A stretch of DNA of 64,000 bases from CAZTQN01 sp964615765 (GTDB taxonomy: Bacteria > Planctomycetota > Phycisphaerae > Phycisphaerales > UBA1924). Under the pieces are notes generated by a model. That model had not been told where the DNA came from, searched no databases, and worked only from the letters and a program-made list of their open reading frames with translations. This document shows, piece after piece, positions 17,948-27,884 of the stretch. Both the position numbers and the translations under genes were made by a program. The stretch spans positions 62,001 through 126,000 of the forward strand of contig CAZTQN010000007.1 of the NCBI GenBank assembly GCA_964615765.1, given 5' to 3'. Position 1 is the stretch's first letter. Each line of letters begins with the position of its first letter.

Positions 17948-20900
17948 ATGAAGATTGCCCGTCGCTGGAACTTCCGCCCGCTGACCTCGCTGGCCGCGCT
18001 CTTCTCGCGCACCCCGGCGGCGAACCCGGCGCGCCGCCCCGCCGCCCGGCTCGCCCGACGCTCGGGCATGGCCCACGACGGCATGACCCTGGACACCCTC
18101 GAACAGCGCCAACTGCTGTTCGTCCTCACCATCACGCCCGACCTGGTCGACCCGGCCACCGGCCTGGGCACGGTGCAGTCCAACCCCTTTGCCTATGTCA
18201 TCCCGCGGTTCAACATCGAGATTCCCGACCCGGACGACGACAACGACCCCGTCATCGAAGACTTTGACGACGAGATGGACCCGTGGACGCAGGTCGTCCC
18301 GCCCGCCGCCCCGAACCCCACGGACTTTGACGAGTCCAACATCCGCCTGACCTATCGCGGCCCGACGCCCAACCCGGTGACGCTCGGCCGGATCGGCGGC
18401 ACGGGGATGGCCAACCAGTTCCTCAACGTCTCGCTCAACACGACCGACGTCGTCACCTTCACCTTCTTCAACGAGTCCCAGGGCACCACCCCGCCGACCC
18501 AGCGCCTGGCCATCGCCACCAGCCTGACCATCCGCAACGGCCCGGACGGCAACCCTCTGCGCACCGACATCAACGGGACGCGCCTGGAACTGCTCAACGG
18601 TCCGACCGTCGTGGCGACGTTCACCGGGGCCGCGCTCGCCGCGCTCGCCGTGCCCGTCGGCGGCGGGGCCCTCCGGTACGACATCAACTTCCCCGGCGGG
18701 TTCGACGCGTTCCGCTTCTCCAGCGCTCAGGATGCGCCGGCCAACAGCGCGTACTCCGATTCGTTCATCATCGACAGCATCTCCACCACCTTCCCCACGC
18801 AGCGCTTCGCGCAGTCCGTTACCGACGCCGTCTTCGGGGCCATCATCACCTTCACGGGCCCGGCCGGGGCCACGCTCGACATCCGCGACGCGTATGACGC
18901 CCCGCTGGTCGAGACCCTCCGCGCCCTGCCCCCGCCCGGGTCCGAACTGCCCGAGATCGACCGCAACGGCGACGGGATCCCCGATTACAACGACGGCATC
19001 GGCCGCATCATCATCAACGGCACCAACGCCGACTCGGGCTTCAGCATCATCGGCGGGACCGTCGTCCAGAACACCGGCCCGCTGATGACCGCCGACATCC
19101 CGGGCGACGGCGGGTGGAAGCTCGTCGTCACCGACCCCAACGGTCAGCTCGACGCGTTCGAGGACGCCGGCTTCGGGTTCACCTTCTCCGACAGCGGCGA
19201 CGGCATCATCGGCCTGCCCGAGAACAGCGGGTCGGTCATCATCGGCAACCCGTACCTCCGCAACCGCACCAACAGCGACACCTACTTCATCAGCCCCGGC
19301 CCCAACTTCAGCAACCCGGCCCACGGCCTGGTCGTCAACGGCACCATCGGCATGGCCCGCATCGACGGGCCGCTGTTCGGCTTCACCCGCGCCGGCGCCG
19401 TCGAGCGCCTGAGCGCCGGCGCGCTGTACGGCTCGATCGCCATCACCGGCGACGCCGGGCAGATCCTCATCGCCTCCGACGCGGGCTCGTGGTACTCCGA
19501 AGACGACGAGGACGTTGCCCCGAACAACAACCCGGCCGTCGATACCGGCTCGCGCATCACTGTTGGCCGCACCGTGCGCGAGATCGCCGTCGCCGGACGC
19601 AGCACCGCCGACATCGAAGTGCTCGGCGACATCAACAACGCCGCCCGCCCCACGCTGAACTTCCGCGACTTCTACTCCGCCGAAGTCACCTACTGGATCC
19701 CGCGCATCGCGACGGCGGTCGCCACCACGCAGGAGAGCATCGCGCTCGACAACACGGCCAACTGGCGCGGGCGGGCCACCGCCGCAAGCCCCGGCGTGGG
19801 CGTCGTCTTCGGCGACACGTGGCTCCGTAACGACGCCGTGCAGGGCGCCGAATACGTCGGGTACAACGGGACCTCGGTCCGCGTCTTCGGCGCGCTCAAC
19901 GGGCACGACCCGATCGCGACGGCCCAGGACCGCACCGATGTGTACGCCTTCCCGGCCGACCCGACGCGAGAGGTCGTCATCTCCGCCATCGACCCCGCGA
20001 CGGGCGCCGGCGGGACGCTCCCGTTCGCCAACGGCGCGTACGCCCGCATCGTCGACCGCGACGGGCGCGTCGTCGCCGCCGTCGACTCCGACGCCGGCCT
20101 CCCCGGTCGCGGGACCGGCGGGTACCGCGGCGGGCAGCAGTTCATCCGCTTCCGCCCCGAACGCGCCGACACCTATTACCTGGTCATCAACGACGGGAAC
20201 GCCGACCAGCAGGTCGGCACGCCCTACGGCGTGCAGATCGACGGCATGGCCCCCGTCACCTTCGGCTCGCTTCGCACGGGCGGGACGCTCGGCGCCGTCG
20301 TCGAAGGCGGCTTCGTGCTCCCCGGGCAGGGCGAGGACCGCTTCGTGCTGAGCGTGCTGGCCGGCAACCTGGGCGCGATCCGCGCCGGCGTCGGCTACGT
20401 CACCGGCGGGGCCGCCGTCTCCAACGCCGACGCCATCACCAACACCAATCAGACCGAGAAGGCGTTCTACTCGCTCGGCGCCGGGTCGATCAACGTCGCC
20501 GGCTCGCTGCACTCGGTGTACGTCGGCTCGGACATCCGCGGGACGCAGATCGCCGTCGGCGGGGACCTCGGCACCATCGCCACCGGCCGCGGGCCCACCC
20601 CGGGCCAGAGCGTCAACGTCGGCGACCTATACGCCGCCGAGATCCGTGTCGGCGGGCGCATCGCGCTGCTCGACATCACCGGCGGGATCGCGATCGACCA
20701 GGTCGGCTCGCCCACCGACGCCGACAACCGCAACGGGATCGTCAGCATCGCGACCGGGCGCAACCCGTCGCTCAGCGGCGACATCGGACAGATCCTCGTC
20801 GGCGCGTATGTGCAGGGCAACGGGCTGGAGATCATCACCTCCGACGGGTCGGTGTTCGACCAGTTCCGCGTCGGCATCAGCCCGGACGTCGGCAACACGG

Positions 20901-23900
20901 ACTTCCCCGGCTTCTTCGTCAACACCACGCCGCTCATCCGCATGGGCCGCGGGTCGGACCTGCGCTTCGTCGACGCGCTGGTCCACCAGAGCACGACCAG
21001 CGCCGACACCTTCGTGCGCATCGCCTGGGGCGACACCATCCGCCTGACGGACGACAGCGGGGCCATCTTCGAAATCCTGATCACGGGCGGCAACGCCGGC
21101 ACCATCCTCGCCCCCGGCCCGGCCCGCGGGTCGTTCGCCGACATCCGCCTCACGCCGGTCGACGGCTCCCTCGGTGCCGCCATCTCCCGTATCACCACCT
21201 CGCTGTTCGGCAACGCCGACCTGGTGGTGACGGCGATCACGCCGGGCGTGGTCTCGCTCGGCACGATCGTCGCCAACATCGCCGCCGACGCCACCGGCGG
21301 CACCCCCGCGACGCCCACCGGCAGCTCGCTCCGCTTCCTCAGCACCGCCACCGGCGAGTCCGAGATCGACGTCGGGCTCATCAACACGCTCAACGGCAAC
21401 CTACTGAACCTCAGCAACACCACCGTCAACGGCGACTTCGTCGCCCTTGACCTGGCCGGCGTCCGCAACGTCTCCATCGCGGGCGACCTGGGCCGCACGC
21501 AGGTCAACTCCGGCTGGGTCTCCGGCCTGCTCGGTCCGTTCCTGGGCATCGGCGCCAAGGGCGGCGGTGGCGGCGGCGACGCGGGCGGCCCGCTCGGCAT
21601 CGACGGCGACGCCGTCAACGAGTGGAGCGGCGGCACCTACCAGGGCATCACCGCGGGGTTCGGCACTCCGGCGCCCCTCGAGATCATCGGCTCGCCCATC
21701 GACCCGTACCTCAACGGGCTCCGCGTCCGCGGCGGGGACGTCATCAACGTCGCCGTCACCGGCGCCGTCGGCGATGTCCTCATCGAAGGCGGGGATCTGC
21801 TCCAGCTCACCGCCAACTCCGACGGCGACCGCTCCGGCCGCTTCCAGGGCATCGTCGGCACCGTCTACGCCAGCAGCATCGGCCTCATCGATGTCGGCGA
21901 CGGGCTCGCGGGCAGCGGCGCCGGCCCGCTCGCGCAGGCCGGCATCTTCGCCGACAACACCATCTTCAACGTCACCGCCGGGCGCGGGCTCAGCCCCGTG
22001 CTGGGCGGCGTGATCGCCGCCGCCGGACAGGGCGGCCCGCTCAGCACGCTGGGCGCCGGCGCCGACCTCCGCGTGTTCATCCCGGCCGGCACGCCGGGCG
22101 TCGCGGGCATCGCCCTGGTCACCGTCACCGACGGCCAGATCGACAACGCCTGGATCGGGGCTCAGTTCCTCGAAGACTTCTGGCAGGCCCCCATCGGCGT
22201 CGCCGACCAGCCCGTCAACAGCGCCGAAGCACGCAGCGTGCAGATCACCGGCGGCAACCTGTTCCGCTCCCGCGTGGGCGGGGGTCTGGTGGGCGACATC
22301 AACATCACCGGCGGCGCGTTCGACGCCTCCAGCGTCAACTCTTCCAGCACCATCGGCACCATCACCGCCGACGAGTTCCGCAACTCGCTCCGCTTCGGGC
22401 AGGACTACGAGCGCATCGCCAGCCGCATCACCACCGTCGCCGCCGTCGCGGGCATCGACGCCCGCACCGGCGTGATCTCCGACCTCAACGTCGAGATCGG
22501 CACCAACATCGGGCGCATCTCCGCCCGCACCATCCTCCAGAGCCTCTTCGAAGTCACCGGGCGCATCGACGACTTCAACGCCACCGACGACATCCGCGGC
22601 GTCACCGTCTCCACCGGCAACCTCGTCCGCCTCAACGCCGGCGGCGACATCCGCCTGTCCAGCATCTCCGCCTCCGGCCCCATCCAGACGCTGACGGCGG
22701 GCGGCGAGATCACGCAGGTCGCCATCGAGGCCGCCGGCCCCGATGCCCGCATCGACACCGTCCGCGCCCAGGGCCTGCTGCAGGGCACGATCTCGGCGAC
22801 CGGCAACATCGGCATCGTCGAGTCCGTCTCCAGCGACGTCGCCGCCGACATCCAGACCCGCCTGTTCCCCGGCCGCACCCAGGTGCCCGGCCTCGCCACG
22901 CTCACCGCCGGGCGCGACTACGTCGGCTCGCTCATCATCCTCGGCAACACCGGGACGATCACCGTCGGGCGCAACATCGCCCTGTTCGGGCAGACCAACC
23001 CCGTGCTCGACCTCCGCGGGAACCTCGGCTCCATCGACGCCGGGAGCGGGCAGATCTACTCCGACGTCCAGGTCGGCCAGAGCATCACCGGCACCATCAC
23101 CATCGGGCGCGTCAACATGCGCCCCGGGACCGACCGCGTCTCCACCGCCGGCATCGTCGCCTTCGGCCGCATTAACTCGGTCATCGTCAACGGAGATCTC
23201 GGCGGGAACATCACCTCCCGCTCCGGCGGCATCGGCTCCATCACCATCAACGAGGGCTCTGTCCGCCCGACGTCCACCATCACCGTCGCTGACGGCGCGC
23301 TCACCACGCTCACCATCAACGGCGGCGACCTCTTGGGCGACGTGCTCGTCGACGGGGACATCGGCACCATCGCCCTGCTCCCCGGCGCCAGCAACTTCGT
23401 CGGGAACATCGGCGTCGCCGACGCCAAGCGCAACAGCACCCAGTTCCGCAACGACATCCGCAACCAGCTCCCCCCCGGCGTGCAGCGCACCGCCGGGCTC
23501 GACGGCGTGCTGATCTCCGCCTCCGGCTCCATCGCCAATATCAACGTCTCCACCGGCGGGATCTGGGAGTCCCGCATCATCGCCGGCGTCAACATCGACT
23601 CGATCACCGTCCGCGGGGCCGTCCGCAACGACGGTCTCACCACCGGCACCAACAGCCAGTTCGTCGCCGGGCAGACCATCGGGTCCATCACCGTCGGCGC
23701 CCTGGCCTCGGGCGTCGGCATCGTCGCCGGCGTGCGGTCGCTCGGCGCCGACCAGGCCCTGGGCGGCACCGGCGTCAACGCCGACGTGCTCGGCCCCGGG
23801 CGCATCGACAGCGTCCGCCTCAACGGCGCCAGCGCCGCCAACACCTTCGTCTCCGCCGGCATCGCGCCCGACGCCTCGGGCAACTACAACACCGCCGGCT

Positions 23901-26900
23901 CGTTCACCGTCGGCGGGGTCTCCAGCATCGGCACCGTCTTCGCTCGCCGCGCCACCAACGTCTCGGTCTTCACCGACGGCGCCCGCGGCACCGTCTCGCC
24001 CGGCATCCGTGTCGGCGGGCGCATGCTGCCCCCGGTCGACAGCAGCCGCGTGATCAACACCGGCACCCCCGGCGAGACCAACGTCCCCGCCGGCACGCCC
24101 TTTGCCTTCACCACCAGCTCCGGCCAGAACGCCACCCTGCTCTTCAGCGGGCCCGGGCGCGTGCTCTGGCTGGATTCCTCCAAGCGCTTCCGCTTGGTCA
24201 ACACCACCAGCGCCACCAGCCTCACCATCTCCCGCTCCGCCAGCGGGCCCATCAGCGGGCTCACCGTGCTGGGCAACTCCAACGCCGCTCTCGGCACCCT
24301 CACCGTCAACGCCCAGTGGAACGGCGGGTCGGTGCTCTACGTTGACGGCGGGATCACCACCGCGACGTTCAACGGCATCGTGAACACCACCGGGCTCATC
24401 GGCACCGGCGGGAACATCACCACGCTGACGTTCAACCGCGCGTTCACCTCGGGCAACCTCGAGGCCGGGCGCGTGACCATGCTCGACCTCAACAACAACG
24501 TCGGCGCCAACGCGTCGATCCGCACCGCGAGCATCACCACCGTCACCGTCGCCGGCGTCCTCCGCGGCCGCATCAGCTCCGACGCCTCCATCACCACCTT
24601 CACCGCCGGCTCGATCGACGGCGGGGGCGTCCGCTCCGGCGGGTCCATCACCACCATCACCACCGGCGCCGTCAACCGCGGGCAGATCTCCGCCTACGGC
24701 AACCTCCCCAGCGTCACCATCAACGGCAACGTCAACGAGTCCACCATCCTCGCCGGGGCCGACCTCGGGGCCGACGCCGACTTCGGCGGCACCGGCTTCG
24801 ACGCCGACCGCGTCTCCAACGGGACGCTCGGCACACTGACGGTCAGCGGCAACTTCCAGAAGTCCGACGCCGCCGCCGGCGTGCTCCGAGGGACCTCGGG
24901 CTACCTCGGCAACCCGGACGCGCGGGCCGCCGCGGGCCGCTCGGCCGTCCAGACCGTCACCATCGCCGGCAACCTCGTCGGCTCGACGCTCAACAGCGAG
25001 CAGTTCCGCGTCGCATCGACGGGCGCGATCGGCACCGTCTCGGTCGCCGGCCGCCCCTTCAGCGGGAGCGGCAACTTCCTCGTCCAGCCCGGCGTCACCA
25101 TCGCCGTCCCCGTCCGCATCGACGGGCTCCGCGTCACCGAGAACAGCCGCACCTACTCCGCGACCATCACCTTCAACCAGCCCATCGACCAGGCCACGCT
25201 CTCCTCGGCCCTGTCGATCACCGAACTGCGCAGCGGCGGCTCGGTCACCGTCGGCCTGGCTGAAGGCACCGACTACACCCTCCGCTACGACGCCGTCCGC
25301 CGCGAGGCCATCATCTCCTTCAACCGCGCCGTCACGTCACGCTCGCTCCCGCAGCAGCCCGGCGTCCCCGGCCCCGGCGTGTACCAGTTCCGCCTGTCCG
25401 GCGCCACCCTCCGCGGGTCGACGCAGGACTCGCTGCTCGACGGCAATGCCGACGGCTCCGCCGGCGACGACTGGGCCCGCAACGACGTCGTCGGTGACGC
25501 CGGCGACAAGATCAACCCGGCCAACCCCACGCAGCTCCCGACCATCGACTTCTACGGCGCGGCCGACCTCGACCTGGTCCTCCGCACCGACGTCAGCCTC
25601 GGCTCGCTCCCGCAGGTCAATAACACCTACACCCTCCGCGGCGTCGCGGGCGATCACCCCGACACCAACCCGCTCAACTTCCGCTCCGGCGGCGACGTCG
25701 ACGTCTACCGCATCAGCCTCCGCGCGGGCCAGATCGTCCGCATGAGCGCCCTCCGCGGCGTCGGCCAGCAGGCCGCCCGCGCCGTCTACAACGCCGCCGG
25801 TCAGCCCATCGTCATCAGCGGCGGCTCCGGCTTCCAGACCGACGCCGCCCTCCCGGGCCTCCGCCGCCTGCCCAACGACGTCTCCGACTCCGACCTGCTC
25901 GCCACCCCTGAAGACCAGTACCTGGTCACGCAGACCGGCACCTACTTCATCGTCATCTCCTCCGCCCTCTCCGACGGCGCCAACACCGGGCTGGTCGACA
26001 TCGCCAACCCGAACATCATCACCGACGTCGCGCCCATCGGCGGGGCCGTCGGCGCCTACGAGTTCGACATCCAGGTCTTCGACGACCAGGACTCCGGCTT
26101 CGTCGGCGACACCGCCTCCGGCACCGGCGCTCAGGTCGCTTACGCACCCGTCCCCGCCGTCTTCGCCGGCCCGGACGGCACCTTCGGCACCGGCGACGAC
26201 CTCCAGACCTTCGTCACCGGCGACTGGACCTTCCGCCTGAGCAGCGGGCCCACCGGCCCCAGCGACCGCGCCACCGTCGTCCGCGGGACCAACTCCCGCG
26301 GGTGGGTCTCCGAACGCCGCTCCGCTACCGACGGGACCTTCGGCGGGCCCAACGACCGCCTCACCGTCAACATCGCCTCCTCCATCGGCCTGCCCGACAC
26401 CGTCGGCCGCCCGGCGACCGTCTCGCCCGACGTCGACGTGTTCACCCTCAACAACGGGCAGCCCATCGCCCCGGGCACCCGGATCCGCGCCACGCTCCGC
26501 CTCACGGAACGCGGCTCGAACCTGGGCCTGTCGCAGGAAGTCGTGGGCCGCTTCGCCCGCGGGCTCGACGGCGACAACGTCACCCTCTTCGAACGCATCG
26601 CCCTCCGCCCGACGGTGCAGCTGGGCGTCTTCGAACTGCAGGCCGGCGTCGGCTTCGACAACGCCCGCCTCGTCGGCGCCCCCAGCGAAATCCTCCCCAC
26701 CGGCGCGCAGCCCGCGTCCACCACGACCAACGGGCAGACGTCCTACGGCTACGACGCCAACGGCGACTTCTTCTTCGAGTTCCTCGCCCCCGGCGCTCAG
26801 GGCATCGACGGGCTCGTCCCCGCCGTCTACGCCCTCGCACTGCAGGGCTCCATCCGCAGCGACTACAACATCGAGATCTCCCAGTCCGGCCAGGGCGACC

Positions 26901-27604
26901 CCACGGCCCGCGGGCAGAACGTCCTGCTCGAGACGCTGGGCGGCACGATCGACTGGCTGCAGGCCGGTCGCGGCGTGACCACCAACCTCGACGCCTTCGA
27001 CGCCGCCGCCCTCGGCTTCACCGGGCAGGTCGACGGCGCCGAGGTCGGCACGTTCATCATCAGCTCCGTCGTCACCCGCCTCAACACGCTCTTCGCGGCG
27101 GCCAACGCCAACATCACCGTCGCCACCACGCCCGCCGGCTTCCAGCGGCAGGACTTCTCCACCGTCTTCATCGCGGGCAATGTCGAGCCCAGCCCCTTCC
27201 TCAACAACGACACCTTCGGCGCCTCCGAGCACCGCGACTTCCTCAACGCCGACCGCAACGACGAGGCCGTCGTCTTCGCGCCGGCCCTGGGCGAGCTCGC
27301 CTACGACCCGAGCCAGACGGGCGTCGACCGGTTCATCCAGTCGCTCACCGCCGCCGTCGCCCGCCGCATCGGCGAGCTCGTCGGCCTCTCGCTGGAAACC
27401 TCGTCGTTCGTCACCACGACGACCACGCCGGTCATGGGCTTCGACTCGGTGTCGCTGCTGCCCTCGACGGGCGGGACGACCGGCTTCACCGCCGCCGACC
27501 GCGCCCTGGCCCGCGCGACCGACAACACCAGCACGACCACGTGGTTCATCGGGTCGCAGAACAGCCTGGGCCTGCTCAACCGCGTCGTCGGCCGCCGCTC
27601 GTAA
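17948..27604 (+). CDS. Giant (3,218-residue) repetitive exoprotein with degenerate zincin-like C-terminus
   Basis: A cell-surface or secreted giant. The basic N-terminus ends in the LEQRQLL element (residues 51-57), followed by an acidic stretch rich in Asp. Residues about 850-2380 are Gly/Thr/Ile/Asn-rich with repeated short strands (for example ITVGRNIALFG, IGTIALLPG), typical of a long right-handed beta-helix. A bacterial Ig-like domain lies near 2390-2510 and a PPC-like domain near 2530-2690. The last 130 residues resemble planctomycete matrixin-type zinc proteases (SEHRDFLNADRNDEAVVFAP), but where HExGHxxGxxH is expected there is ARRIGELVGLSLE, so every ligand is lost. The ATG at 17948 has GGGAG upstream. 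Likely an adhesin or envelope protein; function unproven. Confidence 0.9.
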   Translation: MKIARRWNFRPLTSLAALFSRTPAANPARRPAARLARRSGMAHDGMTLDTLEQRQLLFVLTITPDLVDPATGLGTVQSNPFAYVIPRFNIEIPDPDDDNDPVIEDFDDEMDPWTQVVPPAAPNPTDFDESNIRLTYRGPTPNPVTLGRIGGTGMANQFLNVSLNTTDVVTFTFFNESQGTTPPTQRLAIATSLTIRNGPDGNPLRTDINGTRLELLNGPTVVATFTGAALAALAVPVGGGALRYDINFPGGFDAFRFSSAQDAPANSAYSDSFIIDSISTTFPTQRFAQSVTDAVFGAIITFTGPAGATLDIRDAYDAPLVETLRALPPPGSELPEIDRNGDGIPDYNDGIGRIIINGTNADSGFSIIGGTVVQNTGPLMTADIPGDGGWKLVVTDPNGQLDAFEDAGFGFTFSDSGDGIIGLPENSGSVIIGNPYLRNRTNSDTYFISPGPNFSNPAHGLVVNGTIGMARIDGPLFGFTRAGAVERLSAGALYGSIAITGDAGQILIASDAGSWYSEDDEDVAPNNNPAVDTGSRITVGRTVREIAVAGRSTADIEVLGDINNAARPTLNFRDFYSAEVTYWIPRIATAVATTQESIALDNTANWRGRATAASPGVGVVFGDTWLRNDAVQGAEYVGYNGTSVRVFGALNGHDPIATAQDRTDVYAFPADPTREVVISAIDPATGAGGTLPFANGAYARIVDRDGRVVAAVDSDAGLPGRGTGGYRGGQQFIRFRPERADTYYLVINDGNADQQVGTPYGVQIDGMAPVTFGSLRTGGTLGAVVEGGFVLPGQGEDRFVLSVLAGNLGAIRAGVGYVTGGAAVSNADAITNTNQTEKAFYSLGAGSINVAGSLHSVYVGSDIRGTQIAVGGDLGTIATGRGPTPGQSVNVGDLYAAEIRVGGRIALLDITGGIAIDQVGSPTDADNRNGIVSIATGRNPSLSGDIGQILVGAYVQGNGLEIITSDGSVFDQFRVGISPDVGNTDFPGFFVNTTPLIRMGRGSDLRFVDALVHQSTTSADTFVRIAWGDTIRLTDDSGAIFEILITGGNAGTILAPGPARGSFADIRLTPVDGSLGAAISRITTSLFGNADLVVTAITPGVVSLGTIVANIAADATGGTPATPTGSSLRFLSTATGESEIDVGLINTLNGNLLNLSNTTVNGDFVALDLAGVRNVSIAGDLGRTQVNSGWVSGLLGPFLGIGAKGGGGGGDAGGPLGIDGDAVNEWSGGTYQGITAGFGTPAPLEIIGSPIDPYLNGLRVRGGDVINVAVTGAVGDVLIEGGDLLQLTANSDGDRSGRFQGIVGTVYASSIGLIDVGDGLAGSGAGPLAQAGIFADNTIFNVTAGRGLSPVLGGVIAAAGQGGPLSTLGAGADLRVFIPAGTPGVAGIALVTVTDGQIDNAWIGAQFLEDFWQAPIGVADQPVNSAEARSVQITGGNLFRSRVGGGLVGDINITGGAFDASSVNSSSTIGTITADEFRNSLRFGQDYERIASRITTVAAVAGIDARTGVISDLNVEIGTNIGRISARTILQSLFEVTGRIDDFNATDDIRGVTVSTGNLVRLNAGGDIRLSSISASGPIQTLTAGGEITQVAIEAAGPDARIDTVRAQGLLQGTISATGNIGIVESVSSDVAADIQTRLFPGRTQVPGLATLTAGRDYVGSLIILGNTGTITVGRNIALFGQTNPVLDLRGNLGSIDAGSGQIYSDVQVGQSITGTITIGRVNMRPGTDRVSTAGIVAFGRINSVIVNGDLGGNITSRSGGIGSITINEGSVRPTSTITVADGALTTLTINGGDLLGDVLVDGDIGTIALLPGASNFVGNIGVADAKRNSTQFRNDIRNQLPPGVQRTAGLDGVLISASGSIANINVSTGGIWESRIIAGVNIDSITVRGAVRNDGLTTGTNSQFVAGQTIGSITVGALASGVGIVAGVRSLGADQALGGTGVNADVLGPGRIDSVRLNGASAANTFVSAGIAPDASGNYNTAGSFTVGGVSSIGTVFARRATNVSVFTDGARGTVSPGIRVGGRMLPPVDSSRVINTGTPGETNVPAGTPFAFTTSSGQNATLLFSGPGRVLWLDSSKRFRLVNTTSATSLTISRSASGPISGLTVLGNSNAALGTLTVNAQWNGGSVLYVDGGITTATFNGIVNTTGLIGTGGNITTLTFNRAFTSGNLEAGRVTMLDLNNNVGANASIRTASITTVTVAGVLRGRISSDASITTFTAGSIDGGGVRSGGSITTITTGAVNRGQISAYGNLPSVTINGNVNESTILAGADLGADADFGGTGFDADRVSNGTLGTLTVSGNFQKSDAAAGVLRGTSGYLGNPDARAAAGRSAVQTVTIAGNLVGSTLNSEQFRVASTGAIGTVSVAGRPFSGSGNFLVQPGVTIAVPVRIDGLRVTENSRTYSATITFNQPIDQATLSSALSITELRSGGSVTVGLAEGTDYTLRYDAVRREAIISFNRAVTSRSLPQQPGVPGPGVYQFRLSGATLRGSTQDSLLDGNADGSAGDDWARNDVVGDAGDKINPANPTQLPTIDFYGAADLDLVLRTDVSLGSLPQVNNTYTLRGVAGDHPDTNPLNFRSGGDVDVYRISLRAGQIVRMSALRGVGQQAARAVYNAAGQPIVISGGSGFQTDAALPGLRRLPNDVSDSDLLATPEDQYLVTQTGTYFIVISSALSDGANTGLVDIANPNIITDVAPIGGAVGAYEFDIQVFDDQDSGFVGDTASGTGAQVAYAPVPAVFAGPDGTFGTGDDLQTFVTGDWTFRLSSGPTGPSDRATVVRGTNSRGWVSERRSATDGTFGGPNDRLTVNIASSIGLPDTVGRPATVSPDVDVFTLNNGQPIAPGTRIRATLRLTERGSNLGLSQEVVGRFARGLDGDNVTLFERIALRPTVQLGVFELQAGVGFDNARLVGAPSEILPTGAQPASTTTNGQTSYGYDANGDFFFEFLAPGAQGIDGLVPAVYALALQGSIRSDYNIEISQSGQGDPTARGQNVLLETLGGTIDWLQAGRGVTTNLDAFDAAALGFTGQVDGAEVGTFIISSVVTRLNTLFAAANANITVATTPAGFQRQDFSTVFIAGNVEPSPFLNNDTFGASEHRDFLNADRNDEAVVFAPALGELAYDPSQTGVDRFIQSLTAAVARRIGELVGLSLETSSFVTTTTTPVMGFDSVSLLPSTGGTTGFTAADRALARATDNTSTTTWFIGSQNSLGLLNRVVGRRS

Positions 27605-27637
27605 CACCCGATCGACCGGATCGCTCAAGACCTCTTC

Positions 27638-27665
27638 AAGCCCCGTCCAACCGGACGGGGCTTTT
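27638..27665 (+). terminator. Rho-independent terminator of the giant exoprotein gene
   Basis: An 11-bp stem (AAGCCCCGTCC with GGACGGGGCTT) encloses an AACC loop and runs into a T-stretch. It begins 34 bases after the stop codon. Confidence 0.85.
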
Positions 27666-27681
27666 CATTTCGGGTCGGAAA

Positions 27682-27884
27682 AACTCAGAGGGCTCCGAGG
27701 GATCGGAGGTCGCTCGGAGAGAGACGCGAGTGAGGAAACCGCGAAGCCGCGAGAGCGGGCATCAAGCCGAACGATCCCGTCCCCCGCCCCACATCACCAA
27801 CCTCACCCACCCACGCCCCCCACTCTTCACCAATCACCCCTCCCCCACTCCGAGTTTCTCCACCCACTCCGAGCCCTCTGAGTT
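27682..27884. repeat. Inverted repeat between the giant gene and the methyltransferase gene
   Basis: AACTCAGAGGGCTCCGAG at 27682-27699 recurs inverted at 27867-27884 with one mismatch (17 of 18). The intervening sequence is biased: GA-rich phrases on the left and long CA/C-rich phrases on the right. The right arm lies inside the last codons of the methyltransferase gene. Confidence 0.7.

Noticed and set aside
17453..20512. A minus-strand frame of about 1,000 codons over the start of the giant exoprotein
   Set aside because: Val/Gly/Asp/Arg-rich shadow of a high-GC gene; crosses the divergent promoter region.
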